The notes under the pieces were generated by a model that worked only from the letters and a program-made list of their open reading frames with translations, did no database searches and was not told the DNA's origin. The position numbers and the translations under genes were made by a program. From Kribbella sp. CA-293567 (lineage in GTDB: Bacteria > Actinomycetota > Actinomycetes > Propionibacteriales > Kribbellaceae), in NCBI RefSeq assembly GCF_027627575.1, contig NZ_CP114065.1:6510001-6574000 (forward strand): a DNA stretch of 64,000 nucleotides. Direction: 5' to 3'. Positions 1 to 8,392 of the stretch are shown one piece after another (position 1 is the first letter of the stretch; each line of letters opens with the position of its first letter).

Positions 1-119
1 GCGTGGTGAACATCAGCGAGGAGCCGCTCGACCTGCCGGCGGGCGAAGTACTGCTCGCCAGCGAGCCGCTGACCGACGGCAAACTGCCGGTCGACGCCAC
101 TGTCTGGCTGAAGGTCTGA
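1..119 (+). CDS. C-terminal end of a GH13 alpha-glucosidase (partial)
   Basis: Only the last 38 codons are present, read from base 3 to a TGA at 117-119. The peptide begins VVNISEEPLDLPAGEVLLAS and ends TVWLKV. This is the beta-sandwich tail (DUF3459-like) of GH13 oligo-1,6-glucosidases/alpha-glucosidases, which typically runs 'NFS-x-E-P-x-x-L-P-x-G-x-VLL' to 'VWL'. The gene would hydrolyse alpha-glucosides in the cytoplasm. It faces the sugar ABC operon at 367-3714, which fits uptake and hydrolysis of the same sugars. The identification rests on a short tail, so another GH13 enzyme such as trehalose synthase cannot be excluded. Confidence 0.65.
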   Translation, partial: VVNISEEPLDLPAGEVLLASEPLTDGKLPVDATVWLKV

Positions 120-136
120 CTCTGACGCGGCAGTGA

Positions 137-170
137 CGAAAGGCCGGACCCTGGCGGGTCCGGCCTTTCG
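137..170. terminator. Strong hairpin terminator, probably bidirectional
   Basis: A perfect 15-bp inverted repeat, CGAAAGGCCGGACCC and its complement, surrounds a 4-base loop (TGGC). It starts 17 bp after the GH13 stop codon and lies 3 bp beyond the stop of the minus-strand microprotein gene. It can serve both converging transcripts. No long T run follows, as is usual in high-GC actinobacteria. Confidence 0.85.
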
Positions 171-173
171 TTC

Positions 174-317
174 TCAGCGCTTGTCGCGATCGCGCCGGTC
201 CCGCTCCTCGCGGTCCCGACGATCCTGCTCGTCCCGGATCCGACGGTCCTGCTCCTCGCGGTCCCGGCGGTCCCGGTCTTCCTGGTCGCGCTTGTTCCTG
301 TTGTCTCCGTAGCTCAC
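174..317 (-). CDS. Highly charged 47-residue Arg/Asp/Glu-repeat microprotein
   Basis: GTG start at 317, TGA at 174. A textbook ribosome site (GGAGG, 6 nt before GTG) supports translation. The protein starts VSYGDNRNKRDQEDRDRRDR and is almost entirely Arg, Asp, Glu, Gln and Lys, with near-repeats of the type RDREEQDRR and RDEQDRRDREE. There is no hydrophobic core, signal or Cys, so it is either a long charged helix or disordered. It lies 49 bp downstream of the last sugar permease gene on the same strand and ends at a strong terminator, so it may be the last gene of that operon. No family is recognised. Low-complexity Arg/Asp DNA could also give an open frame by chance, but the ribosome site argues against that. 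Confidence 0.6.
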   Translation of the reverse strand: MSYGDNRNKRDQEDRDRRDREEQDRRIRDEQDRRDREERDRRDRDKR

Positions 318-366
318 TTCACACCTCCAGCGGCTGAGCCACCGACCCTACGCCGGTCGAAACCGC

Positions 367-1248
367 CTACTTCACGCCGCCCGCGGTCAGACCGGCGACG
401 ATGCGGCGCTGGAACGCCAGTACCGCGATCAGCAGCGGGATGGTGACGACCACCCCGGCCGCCATCTGGGTCCCGAACGGCTGGTCGAAGCCGGAGATGC
501 CGGTGAACTTGGAGATCGCCACGTTCGCCGTCTGCACCTCCTTCTTGTTCACCATGCTCAGCGCGATCAGGAACTCGTTCCAGGCCGCGATGAAGGTGAT
601 GATCGCCGTGGTGAACACACCGGGCGCGGCCAGCGGCAGGATGATCTTGCGGAACGCCTGGGCCGGCGTACAGCCGTCCACCATCGCCGCCTGCTCCAGT
701 TCCCGCGGCATCTGCCGGAAGAACGTGGTCAGCGTCCACACCGCCAGCGGCAGCGCGAACGACAGGCTGGGCACGATCATCGCCTGGTAGGTGTTGATCC
801 ACTTGATGTCGATGAACAGCTTGAGCAGCGGGATCACCAGCGAGATGCCGGGGAACATCGAGGTGGTGATGATGATCGCCAGCACGACGTTCTTGAACCG
901 GAACTCCAGCCGGGCCAGCGTGTAGGCGGCGACCAGCCCCACGATCAGGGTCAGGATCGTCGTCACCCCGGCCACGATCAGGCTGTTCAGCAGGGCCCGG
1001 CCGAAGCCGACGCCCGGCCCGAACACGGCCTGCAGGTTGTCCAGCGACCACGGCGACGGCAGCAGCCCGTTGTCGAACTGGTCGAGCGGCCGGCGGAACG
1101 CCGACACGATCATCCAGTAGAACGGCGCCAGGCAGTACAGGACGATGATCCCCACACCCAGCAGTGGCAGGTACTTGCGCCACGGGCTGGCCTCGGCCGC
1201 CTTGAGGTCGATCTTCTCCGGCACGTCGGTCTTCACTGCAGTGCTCAT
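367..1248 (-). CDS. Carbohydrate ABC transporter permease (MalG type)
   Basis: A 293-residue inner-membrane permease of the binding-protein-dependent transport family. It has a cytoplasmic N-terminus, about six membrane segments beginning near residue 30, and the EAA loop near residues 184-210 (EQAAMVDGCTPAQAF, then LPLAAPG) that docks on the ATPase. Size and segment order fit MalG/second-permease proteins. Its ATG overlaps the stop of the upstream permease gene by 4 bp, so the two are translationally coupled. With the permease at 1245-2303 and the lipoprotein at 2395-3714 it forms an importer. No ATPase gene is nearby; in actinobacteria such importers commonly use a shared MsiK-type ATPase. 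The convergent GH13 gene suggests an alpha-glucoside or maltooligosaccharide substrate, which is inference. Confidence 0.93.
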   Translation of the reverse strand: MSTAVKTDVPEKIDLKAAEASPWRKYLPLLGVGIIVLYCLAPFYWMIVSAFRRPLDQFDNGLLPSPWSLDNLQAVFGPGVGFGRALLNSLIVAGVTTILTLIVGLVAAYTLARLEFRFKNVVLAIIITTSMFPGISLVIPLLKLFIDIKWINTYQAMIVPSLSFALPLAVWTLTTFFRQMPRELEQAAMVDGCTPAQAFRKIILPLAAPGVFTTAIITFIAAWNEFLIALSMVNKKEVQTANVAISKFTGISGFDQPFGTQMAAGVVVTIPLLIAVLAFQRRIVAGLTAGGVK

Positions 1249-2303
1249 CCGACACCACTCCCTGACCCACCGGCGGAACCGGCGATCCCGATCGTCGTCG
1301 CACCGGGAGGCGCACTGTCCCGATTCTTGCGGCGCTTGCCGTTGGACTTCTTCTTCTGCACGGCGTCACCGAGCACATCGGCGCCGAGCAGTCGCACGAA
1401 CACGTAGGCCACCAGAGCGACGTACAGGAACAGGATCGTCGCGTACGCCGCCGCCGGTCCGTACCTGGTGTTCGACGCCTCGTCGTAGGCCAGCATCGAC
1501 AGCGTCTCGACCGAGGTCTTGTTCGGTCCGACCAGAACGTACGGCAGGTCGAAGATCCGCAGCGTGTCGAGAATGCGGAACAGGACGGCGACCAGCAGGG
1601 CCGGCTTGACCAGCGGCAACGTGATCCGGGTGAACGTCTGCCACGGGGTCGCGCCGTCCACCTTCGCGGCCTCGTACACGTCGCCGGGGATCGTCTGCAG
1701 GCCCGCCAGCACCAGCAGCCCGATGAACGGTGCCGTCTTCCAGGTATCCGCCACGATGACCGACAGGACCGACTGCCAGCCCTCCGTGGACCACAGGATC
1801 TGCTGGCCGAGCAACGCGTTGGCCGCGCCGTCGGCCTGGAAGATCCACTTCCACAGCAGGGCCGAGACCACGGTCGGGATGGCCCACGGCACCAGGATGC
1901 TGGCCCGGACCAGGCCGCGGCCCTTGAACGCCTTGTGCATCACCAGGGCCATCGCCACTCCCAGCACCGTCTCCAGCGCGACACAGGTGATGGTGAAGAA
2001 CGTGGTGTTGTAGAACGCGTTCCAGAAGCGATCGCCGGTCTCGCCGGAGAAGATCGCGGTGTAGTTCTCCAGTCCGACGAAGGTGGAGCCCTCGATCACG
2101 AAGCCGTCGGCGTCGAACTTCTGGCCGCTGGTGTAGAGGGACTCCCGCAACGCCGAGATGATCGGGTAGACGACCACCAGCGCCAGCACGATCAGGGTCG
2201 GCGACAGCAGAATCGCCGCCAGTTTCCCGGTGCCCTCGTTGAAGCTGGTCTGCCGCTTGGGCTTGCCGGAACCCGCGGGAACCGGCACGGATGCACTGCT
2301 CAC
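1245..2303 (-). CDS. Carbohydrate ABC transporter permease (MalF type)
   Basis: A 352-residue permease with a first membrane segment near residues 28-50, a periplasmic loop, further segments, and an EAA motif near residues 211-233 (YEAAKVDGATPWQTF, then LPLVKPALL). The N-terminal 25 and C-terminal 35 residues are polar and cytoplasmic; the tail is rich in Lys/Arg then Gly/Ser. It pairs with the MalG-type permease, whose start overlaps its stop by 4 bp, to form the membrane channel of the importer. A strong hairpin at 2348-2385 separates it from the upstream binding-protein gene. Confidence 0.93.
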   Translation of the reverse strand: MSSASVPVPAGSGKPKRQTSFNEGTGKLAAILLSPTLIVLALVVVYPIISALRESLYTSGQKFDADGFVIEGSTFVGLENYTAIFSGETGDRFWNAFYNTTFFTITCVALETVLGVAMALVMHKAFKGRGLVRASILVPWAIPTVVSALLWKWIFQADGAANALLGQQILWSTEGWQSVLSVIVADTWKTAPFIGLLVLAGLQTIPGDVYEAAKVDGATPWQTFTRITLPLVKPALLVAVLFRILDTLRIFDLPYVLVGPNKTSVETLSMLAYDEASNTRYGPAAAYATILFLYVALVAYVFVRLLGADVLGDAVQKKKSNGKRRKNRDSAPPGATTIGIAGSAGGSGSGVG

Positions 2304-2347
2304 CTCTGCCTCCTTCTCTCTGCCCGTTCGGCGGGCAGGGACGGGTC

Positions 2348-2385
2348 GGGGCCGGTACCCAGCAGGCTCGCTGCGTACCGGCCCC
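2348..2385 (-). terminator. Intra-operon hairpin (attenuator) between binding protein and permease genes
   Basis: GGGGCCGGTAC (2348-2358) pairs perfectly with GTACCGGCCCC (2375-2385), and the loop contains a further GCAG/CTGC pair. A second small perfect stem, CTGCCCG/CGGGCAG, lies at 2320-2338. Partial termination or 3'-end protection here would give much more binding protein than permease, as is known for mal operons. Confidence 0.6.
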
Positions 2386-2394
2386 GCCGTTCGA

Positions 2395-3714
2395 TCATTG
2401 AGTGATGAGCGTGCTCAGCTTGGTCTGCAGAGCGGTGAGCGCTTCCTTGGGCGGTGTCGTGCCGGTCAGCGCGCCGTAGGCGGCTTCCTGGATGGCGACG
2501 GTGACGTCGCCGTACTTGACCACCTTCGGCCGCGACTTCGCGGACTCGATCGACGCCTTCAGCGGCGCGAGGTACGGGAACTGCTTGTTCAGTGCCGGGT
2601 CCTCGTACAGCGAGGCCCAGGTCGGCGCCTGCGAGGTCTTCTCGACGTTCGCCTTCTGGCGCTCCTCGCTGGACATGAACTTGATGAAGTCGGCCGCGGT
2701 GGCCTTGTTCTTGGCGAAGCTGCTGATGCCGTAGTTGTGGCCACCCAGCGTCGAGACGCCGCCCTCGGCCTTACCCGGCAGCGGAGCGACACCGAACTTG
2801 CCGGCGATCTTCGACGAGCCGTCGGTCTTGCCGGCCAGCGCGAAGACGTAGGGCCAGTTGCGGTGGAAGATCAGCTTGCCCTCCTGGAAGGCCCGCCGGC
2901 CTTCTTCTTCCTTGTAGGTGATCGACGCCTTCGGGAACTCGCCGCCCTTCATGCCGTCGACCAGGAACTGCAGGCCGGCCAGCGCCTCCGGGGAGTCGAC
3001 GTTCGGCTTGCCGTCCTCGCCGACGACGACGCCACCGGCGGAGTTGACCGCCTCGGAGAAGTTCACCGTCAGGCCTTCGTACTTCTCGAACTGACCCGCG
3101 TAGCAGTCCAGTCCCTTGCCCGCCGGGGTGGCCTTGATCTTGGCGCAGGCCGCCTTCATCTCGTCCCACGTCTTCGGCGCCTCGACGCCGGCCGCCTTCA
3201 GCAGGTCGGTGCGGTAGTAGAGCAGCCCGCCGTCGGAGGTGACCGGTACGGCGTACAGCTTGTCGCGGTACTTGCCGGTGTCAACGGTTGCCGGGATCAA
3301 CTTGCCCAGATCCGGGAATTGGTCTTCCGGCAGCTCCTGCACCCAGCGGTTGGCCGCGAACTCCGCGGTCCAGACCACGTCCAGGTTCAGCACGCTGAAG
3401 GCATCGGACTTCGCCTGGGCGTTCTGCACCATCTGCTGACGCTGCTGGTCGGCGGACTCCGGAAGCTCCTTGACCTCGACCTTCTCGTCCGGGTGGGCCG
3501 CGTTCCAGGCCGCGACCTGGTTGGTCAGGTTGCCGGAGGTGTCCTTGCCGGTGGCAAACGTGATCGGGCCACGGCCCTCGAGTGCCGTTCCTCCACCCCC
3601 GCCCGTGCTGCCTTCGCTGCCGTCGTCTCCGCCACACGCGGAGGCGAGCAGCGTCAAGCTGCCGGCCACGGCCAGGGCGACCGCTTTACGCGTGTGTGAT
3701 CGTTCAAACCTCAT
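2395..3714 (-). CDS. Sugar-binding lipoprotein of ABC transporter (MalE type)
   Basis: The start was set at ATG 3714 because the protein then begins MRFERSHTRKAVALAVAGSL and reaches the lipobox LLASAC near residues 21-26, a proper lipoprotein signal. The longer open frame to 3843 would bury the signal. The 439-residue length fits family 1 solute-binding proteins. The mature part begins with a Gly/Ser linker after the Cys; residues such as 'YYRTDLLKAAGVEAPKTWDE' are characteristic of the family. It is anchored outside the membrane and delivers sugar to the permeases encoded downstream at 1245-2303 and 367-1248. An alpha-glucoside ligand is inferred from context. Confidence 0.92.
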   Translation of the reverse strand: MRFERSHTRKAVALAVAGSLTLLASACGGDDGSEGSTGGGGGTALEGRGPITFATGKDTSGNLTNQVAAWNAAHPDEKVEVKELPESADQQRQQMVQNAQAKSDAFSVLNLDVVWTAEFAANRWVQELPEDQFPDLGKLIPATVDTGKYRDKLYAVPVTSDGGLLYYRTDLLKAAGVEAPKTWDEMKAACAKIKATPAGKGLDCYAGQFEKYEGLTVNFSEAVNSAGGVVVGEDGKPNVDSPEALAGLQFLVDGMKGGEFPKASITYKEEEGRRAFQEGKLIFHRNWPYVFALAGKTDGSSKIAGKFGVAPLPGKAEGGVSTLGGHNYGISSFAKNKATAADFIKFMSSEERQKANVEKTSQAPTWASLYEDPALNKQFPYLAPLKASIESAKSRPKVVKYGDVTVAIQEAAYGALTGTTPPKEALTALQTKLSTLITQ

Positions 3715-3991
3715 CGTGTACCTGCCCTCTCCCGATGGGACGTCACTTGGTCCTGCGCAGGCCGGCCGTTTGCCCCCACCACGCTGCGAGCCGGCCTCTC
3801 CGGACACTAACCGAGATCGGGGCCGATGTGTCCTGAGCCACACACGTTGCCGAACCCAGCGTCATGAACGGACATGCGCATGGCTGTATGCGACCGCGAT
3901 TCCCCACCGGGCACAACCAGGTGTTTCTTAACGATTCGGTATTACCGATTAGTAACAAGCATTCCGGTGCCGGATCGGCTGCGGAGAGTGG
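3715..3991 (-). promoter_or_regulatory. Leader/promoter region of the sugar ABC operon with a short dyad
   Basis: No gene is seen in these 277 bp. The end next to the downstream gene is unusually A/T-rich for this genome (3927-3960). It holds a perfect 11-bp odd-centred dyad CGGTATTACCG at 3937-3947, a plausible repressor site. Reading the minus strand, a TTGTTA-like -35 near 3955 precedes the dyad, so promoter and operator may overlap. The dyad resembles the 18-bp operator of the 21-34 kb locus but has a one-base shorter centre. Assignment to the ABC operon is inference. Confidence 0.35.
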
Positions 3992-4408
<417 letters not shown>

Positions 4409-4504
4409 ATGCAGAAGTTACCTCACGGATCGGACACGGAGCAGTGTGTTCACGGCCACCCGAAGAGGGAACCGGTTACCGTGAGAAAAGAGTGAGGAGA
4501 CGCG

Positions 4505-5350
4505 ATGAGCGCCGACGGAATCCGGGAAGCTCTGGAAGGACTCAAGTACGGCGCCCGCTCGGCGCTGTCACCACGAGGCCTGCAGAGCGCGGCCGTCGAG
4601 CTGGGCTGGCTCACCACCCATCTGGCGATGTATCCGCTCGGCCTGGTCGGCGGCGCCGGCTCCCGCGCCGAGCGCCTCACCCTGAGCGGCCTGACCCCGG
4701 CCCAGCGCAGCCTGCTGGTCGGTGACGTCCGCGCCGCCGGGACGCCGATCCTGCTCGCGCACGGCATCATCGACAACCACACCGTGTTCGCCCTGATGCG
4801 GCGCCAGTTGCTCCGCCGCGGCTTCACCCAGCTGGAGACCTTCTCCTACTCACCCCTGACGCTCGACGTCCGCAGTACGGCGGAGCGGATGGGCGCCGAG
4901 ATCGAGCGGCTCTGCGAGGAGTCCGGCTCGGACCGGATCCACATCGTCGGCCACAGCCTGGGCGGCCTGATCGCGCGGTACTACGTCCAACGGCTGGGCG
5001 GCGACGAGTACGTGCACACCTGCGTCACGCTCGGCACCCCTCACCAGGGCACCGTCGCCGCGCGGCTGCTGCCGTGGCCGCTGGTGAAGCAACTGCGGCC
5101 CGACAGCGACCTGATGGAGGAGCTGGCAGAGCCCGCCCCCGGCTGCCGGACCAGGTTCGTCGCGTTCTACAGCGACGTCGACCAGCTGATCGTTCCGCAG
5201 CGCCGGGCCCGGATCAAGCACCCGGACCTGATCGCGCAGAACGTCCGGGTCGACGGCGTGGGACACCTGTCGCTGCCGTTCCACGGCGAGGTCGTCCACC
5301 AGATCACCGGGGTGCTCTCGCACCTCGACGAGCAGGACACAGTTGCGTGA
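4505..5350 (+). CDS. Alpha/beta-hydrolase lipase (triacylglycerol lipase-like)
   Basis: A 281-residue alpha/beta-hydrolase. An oxyanion-hole region (LLAHGIIDNHTVF) lies near residues 83-95 and the nucleophile elbow GHSLGG near residues 149-154. A late Asp (YSDVDQLI) and His (VGHLSLPFHG) complete the triad. The N-terminal region has a hydrophobic stretch but no convincing cleavage site, so it may be membrane-associated or cytoplasmic. The family includes bacterial lipases and cutinase-like esterases acting on acylglycerols. ATG at 4505 is preceded by GTGAGGAG. It stands alone, divergent from the B12-subunit gene. Confidence 0.85.
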   Translation: MSADGIREALEGLKYGARSALSPRGLQSAAVELGWLTTHLAMYPLGLVGGAGSRAERLTLSGLTPAQRSLLVGDVRAAGTPILLAHGIIDNHTVFALMRRQLLRRGFTQLETFSYSPLTLDVRSTAERMGAEIERLCEESGSDRIHIVGHSLGGLIARYYVQRLGGDEYVHTCVTLGTPHQGTVAARLLPWPLVKQLRPDSDLMEELAEPAPGCRTRFVAFYSDVDQLIVPQRRARIKHPDLIAQNVRVDGVGHLSLPFHGEVVHQITGVLSHLDEQDTVA

Positions 5351-5455
5351 AAGTTCTTCCTGACATGACAACCAACTGAGCGCTCAGGCCGATGCACGTG
5401 CAGCGGCGCATGCAAAAGTTTCGTGAAGGTGGGGCACCAAAAGTGCCGGATGGGT

Positions 5456-5484
5456 TTGTCGGCTCGTTGCGGTTCCGTTATGGT
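5456..5484 (+). promoter_or_regulatory. Candidate promoter and structured leader of the M23 peptidase gene
   Basis: TTGTCG (5456-5461) and TATGGT (5479-5484) are separated by 17 bp, a reasonable -35/-10 pair. The transcript would have a leader of about 80 nt with a CCCGGG-loop-CCCGGG stem at about 5493-5512. Upstream, GGCAC/GTGCC forms a small hairpin at 5433-5447. The whole gap 5351-5573 has no gene. Confidence 0.4.
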
Positions 5485-5573
5485 GCATGAGCCCCCGGGG
5501 GATAACCCGGGAGTGAGTGGACGAACAGTTAGCCCCACCCCTGCCCCCTCCCCTGTGACCGAAAGGCCACGTT

Positions 5574-6464
5574 GTGTCCCAGCACCGTGCCGCGGCCAGC
5601 CGCGTCACGCCAGGCAACGCTGCGCGCAAGACCGGCGTAGGACGTCACAGTGCCAAGCATCGTGTTGCCAGGCGTAATACCCCCAGCAGTACGCAGGTAG
5701 TTGGACTGACCGCGGCACTCGCGGCAGCAGCAGGAGCAGTCGGCTTCAGCCACAGCTCGCTCGCGTCCCCGACGCAGGCGAACTCGGCGGTCAACATCGC
5801 TGCCCTCAGCCTCGGCAACGGGCAACTGTCCGAACTCACGACGGCGCGGATCGAGCGCCGCAACCTCGCCACCAGGGACTCCTCGCGGGTCGAGCTGACC
5901 GGCGCGGACCTGACCAAGAAGCAGGCCGCGGCCGACCAGACCGCGAAGAAGCGGGCGGCCAAGCTCGACGCCACCCGGGCCCTGACGAACAAGCGCGCGG
6001 TCGCCCTGGCCAGCGCCAAGGCCAAGATCGAGCAGGCCCAGAAGAACGCCCGCGAGTCGGCCACCCGCTGCGAGATGATGATCTCCGGCTACCACATCAC
6101 GGCCGGCTTCGGTCAGGCCGGCGGTCGCTGGGCCCGGGACCACACCGGCACCGACTTCGCCGCCCCGATGGGGACGCCGATCCGCAGTGTGATGAAGGGC
6201 GAGGTCGTCGGCGCCGAGTTCGCCGGCTCCTACGGCCGTCAGGTCCGGGTCCGGCACGAGGACGGCACCGAGACCTGGTACAACCACATGTCGAAGTTCA
6301 CCGTCTCGGTCGGCGAGACCGTGTACGCCGGTGACCAGGTCGGCGCGGTCGGCATGACCGGCAACACCACCGGACCGCACCTGCACTTCGAGGTCCGTCC
6401 CGGTGGCGGCAGCCCGATCAACCCGATCTCCTGGCTGCGCAACCACTGCGGTCTCAACCCCTGA
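5574..6464 (+). CDS. Secreted M23-family peptidoglycan endopeptidase with coiled-coil
   Basis: The GTG start at 5574 has GAAAGG seven nt upstream. The 296-residue protein has a basic N-terminus of about 35 residues, then a hydrophobic segment (VVGLTAALAAAAGAVGF) that acts as a signal or anchor. An Ala/Lys/Arg-rich coiled-coil follows near residues 100-165, then a C-terminal M23 (LytM) domain. The zinc ligands are visible: His and Asp in HTGTDFAAPMG and HxH in HLHFEV. Such enzymes cut peptide cross-links in cell-wall peptidoglycan and act outside the membrane in growth or division. It is monocistronic with its own promoter. Confidence 0.92.
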   Translation: MSQHRAAASRVTPGNAARKTGVGRHSAKHRVARRNTPSSTQVVGLTAALAAAAGAVGFSHSSLASPTQANSAVNIAALSLGNGQLSELTTARIERRNLATRDSSRVELTGADLTKKQAAADQTAKKRAAKLDATRALTNKRAVALASAKAKIEQAQKNARESATRCEMMISGYHITAGFGQAGGRWARDHTGTDFAAPMGTPIRSVMKGEVVGAEFAGSYGRQVRVRHEDGTETWYNHMSKFTVSVGETVYAGDQVGAVGMTGNTTGPHLHFEVRPGGGSPINPISWLRNHCGLNP

Positions 6465-6536
6465 TCCTCAGCGCCGGTCCCAGCCTTCCGGATAAGGCTT
6501 GGCTCACTGCTGTTCCGCGGTACTAGGCTGCCGCGC

Positions 6537-7058
6537 ATGCGTCCGCGGCCTGGTGAGGTACTGCATTTCTCCGAAGACCCGGCGATCCGGATCTTCCGGC
6601 CCCAACTGGCTCCCACGTCGGCGAAGACCACGCCGTACGTCTGGGCCGTCGGCCACGATCGTGCGCCGGACTACTGGTTCCCCCGGCAGTGCCCCCGCGC
6701 GATGGCGTGGGAGGGCCCCGGCACCACTGCGACAGATCTGTCCCGGATCATCGGCGACGGCTGCGGAACACGAGTGCACGCGATCGAGTACGGCTGGCTC
6801 GAAACCGTCCGTACCGTCGAGCTCTATGCCTACCGCTTGCCTGCCGAGCCGTTCGAACAGGCCGACGCTGCTTTCGTGGCGACGACCGTGGTCGAGCCGC
6901 TGGGACCGCCCGAGCGCGTAGGAGACCTGTTCGAGCTGCACGCCGAGGCCGGGATCCAGTTGCGCGTGCTGCCACGCCTGCACGAGTTCTGGGACGCGGT
7001 GACCGCCAGCACGCTGGAGTTCAGCGGGATCCGGCTGCGCAACGCGGTCGCCCGGTGA
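6537..7058 (+). CDS. DUF6886-type protein of unknown function
   Basis: A 173-residue soluble protein. The N-terminus MRPRPGEVLHFSEDPAIRIF and the DYWFPRQCPRAMAW segment near residues 43-56 are what I recall of the DUF6886 family. No catalytic motif is assigned and there is no signal or membrane segment. Its stop codon overlaps the start of the LanC-like gene (TGATG), so the two proteins are made together and probably act in one process. No function is known to me. Confidence 0.75.
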   Translation: MRPRPGEVLHFSEDPAIRIFRPQLAPTSAKTTPYVWAVGHDRAPDYWFPRQCPRAMAWEGPGTTATDLSRIIGDGCGTRVHAIEYGWLETVRTVELYAYRLPAEPFEQADAAFVATTVVEPLGPPERVGDLFELHAEAGIQLRVLPRLHEFWDAVTASTLEFSGIRLRNAVAR

Positions 7059-8392
7059 TGGGCCCGTACGCCGAAGTGGCCGAGGCCGGCTGGCGCTGGG
7101 TGCTGGATCAGGTCCGGTGGGACGACGGACCGTGGATCCCGGATTCGCTCGGTCAGCCGGCGACCGTCGAGCAGGTGGAGTACCGCGACGGTATGTACAG
7201 CGGGATCGGCGGGCTGGCGTACGTGCTCGCCGAGATCAAGCTCAGCCGGCCGTGGACTGCCGAGGAACAGACGCTGGCGGACGGGATCGCCGAACGCGTG
7301 CGGGCCGGCATCGCCACGAGCATCGACTGCTCCTTCTTCGACGGACTGGTCAGCGCCATCGGCGTACTGACATCGCTGGAGCTTCCGGGCTCCGCGGCGG
7401 CCATCGGGCGCCTGCTCGAGTTGGCGGAGCCGGACGGGTGGCCGCAGGCGTTCGCAGTACCGCCGGGGTATCTGCCAGGTGCGCGAGCCAACGACCTGAC
7501 TCTCGGTACCGCTGGCGTGCTTCTGGGTGCCCTCTGGGCTCGTCGGAGCGACACCCCTGGCGCCACTGAGCTGGCGGAGCGAGCGGCGGCTCTGCTGCTG
7601 TCTGAGTCGCAGTCACTGCCCACTGGACTCGACTGGCCGTTCATCCCCAACCGCTTCCTGCCTGAGCCGAAGTCGTCGATGCCGAACCTGTCCCACGGAC
7701 TGGCAGGGATCGCCGCGACGCTGGCGATCGCCGGCACCGAGCTCGGGCAGCCCGAGCTGACCGCGGCCGCCCGCAGCGGCGCCGAGCACCTGGTGACCCT
7801 CAATGTCAGTGAGGACCACGGTCTGGTGGTTCCCCGGCTGGTGCCGATCAAGGAAGAGTCCGACCACGATCCCGTCACCTACAACTGGTGCCACGGCCCA
7901 GCCGGTACGTCGCTGCTCTTCGCCGCGCTGCAGCACGCCGGTGTGGAGCAGGTCGCCGGTGAGTCGCCGCTGACCTGGCGACGCCGCTGCTCCCACAGCG
8001 TCCGGACCTCCGGTCTGCCCGCGCGACTCCACCCGGGCTTCTGGGACAACGACGGCCGCTGCTGCGGTACGGCGGGAGTCGCCGACGTGCTCCTGGACTA
8101 CTGGCACTCCACCGGTGACCAGGTGAATCTCGACTTCGCGCTCGGCCTGGCCGACACCCTGGTCGAGCGAGCGACCCACGACGGCAGCCACGCCTATTGG
8201 CAGTTCATCGAGCACCGCAACGAGGATCCGCTCCTCCCACCCGGCGTCGGATGGATGCAGGGAGCCGCCGGTATCGCTGGCTGTCTCTTCCACGCCGACC
8301 GCGTGGCGAACCAGGGCGCCGCGGCAACGCCTGTGCTCCGGATGGACAACTGGTGGGCCACCGGCACTAGCGGCGCCAGACCTCTGCCGTAG
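7058..8392 (+). CDS. LanC-like (lanthionine synthetase C-like) protein
   Basis: The start at 7058 lies in the TGATG junction with the upstream gene. The 444-residue product has the repeating Gly-rich helices of the LanC alpha/alpha barrel: GMYSGIGGLAYVL, GTAGVLLGAL, SHGLAGIAATL, CHGPAGTSLLF, CCGTAGVADVL and GAAGIAGCLF. In true LanC cyclases zinc is held by one Cys (WCYG) and by Cys-His (CHG). Here the first is NWCHG, while the second is RCCGTAG, with Cys replacing the His. No precursor peptide or LanB dehydratase gene is nearby, so lantibiotic cyclisation is unlikely to be the role. Free-standing actinobacterial LanC-like proteins have no settled function. Confidence 0.85.
   Translation: MGPYAEVAEAGWRWVLDQVRWDDGPWIPDSLGQPATVEQVEYRDGMYSGIGGLAYVLAEIKLSRPWTAEEQTLADGIAERVRAGIATSIDCSFFDGLVSAIGVLTSLELPGSAAAIGRLLELAEPDGWPQAFAVPPGYLPGARANDLTLGTAGVLLGALWARRSDTPGATELAERAAALLLSESQSLPTGLDWPFIPNRFLPEPKSSMPNLSHGLAGIAATLAIAGTELGQPELTAAARSGAEHLVTLNVSEDHGLVVPRLVPIKEESDHDPVTYNWCHGPAGTSLLFAALQHAGVEQVAGESPLTWRRRCSHSVRTSGLPARLHPGFWDNDGRCCGTAGVADVLLDYWHSTGDQVNLDFALGLADTLVERATHDGSHAYWQFIEHRNEDPLLPPGVGWMQGAAGIAGCLFHADRVANQGAAATPVLRMDNWWATGTSGARPLP

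Noticed and set aside
314..1378. Long Arg/Pro/Gly-rich open frames opposite or out of phase with permease genes
   Set aside because: They are frame shadows typical of GC-rich DNA; the permease frames carry the membrane segments and EAA motifs.
3934..3951. Fifth full copy of the 18-bp regulon operator before the first ABC operon
   Set aside because: ATTCGGTATTACCGATTA has the CGGT/ACCG arms but an odd centre one base shorter, so it was not counted as the same motif.
5351..5573. Possible c-di-AMP (ydaO-type) riboswitch before the M23 peptidase gene
   Set aside because: Some fragments (GGGGGATAACCC, GTGAGT, GAACAGTTAGCC) recall that RNA and the gene type fits, but the segments are far too close together and the flanking stems are absent.
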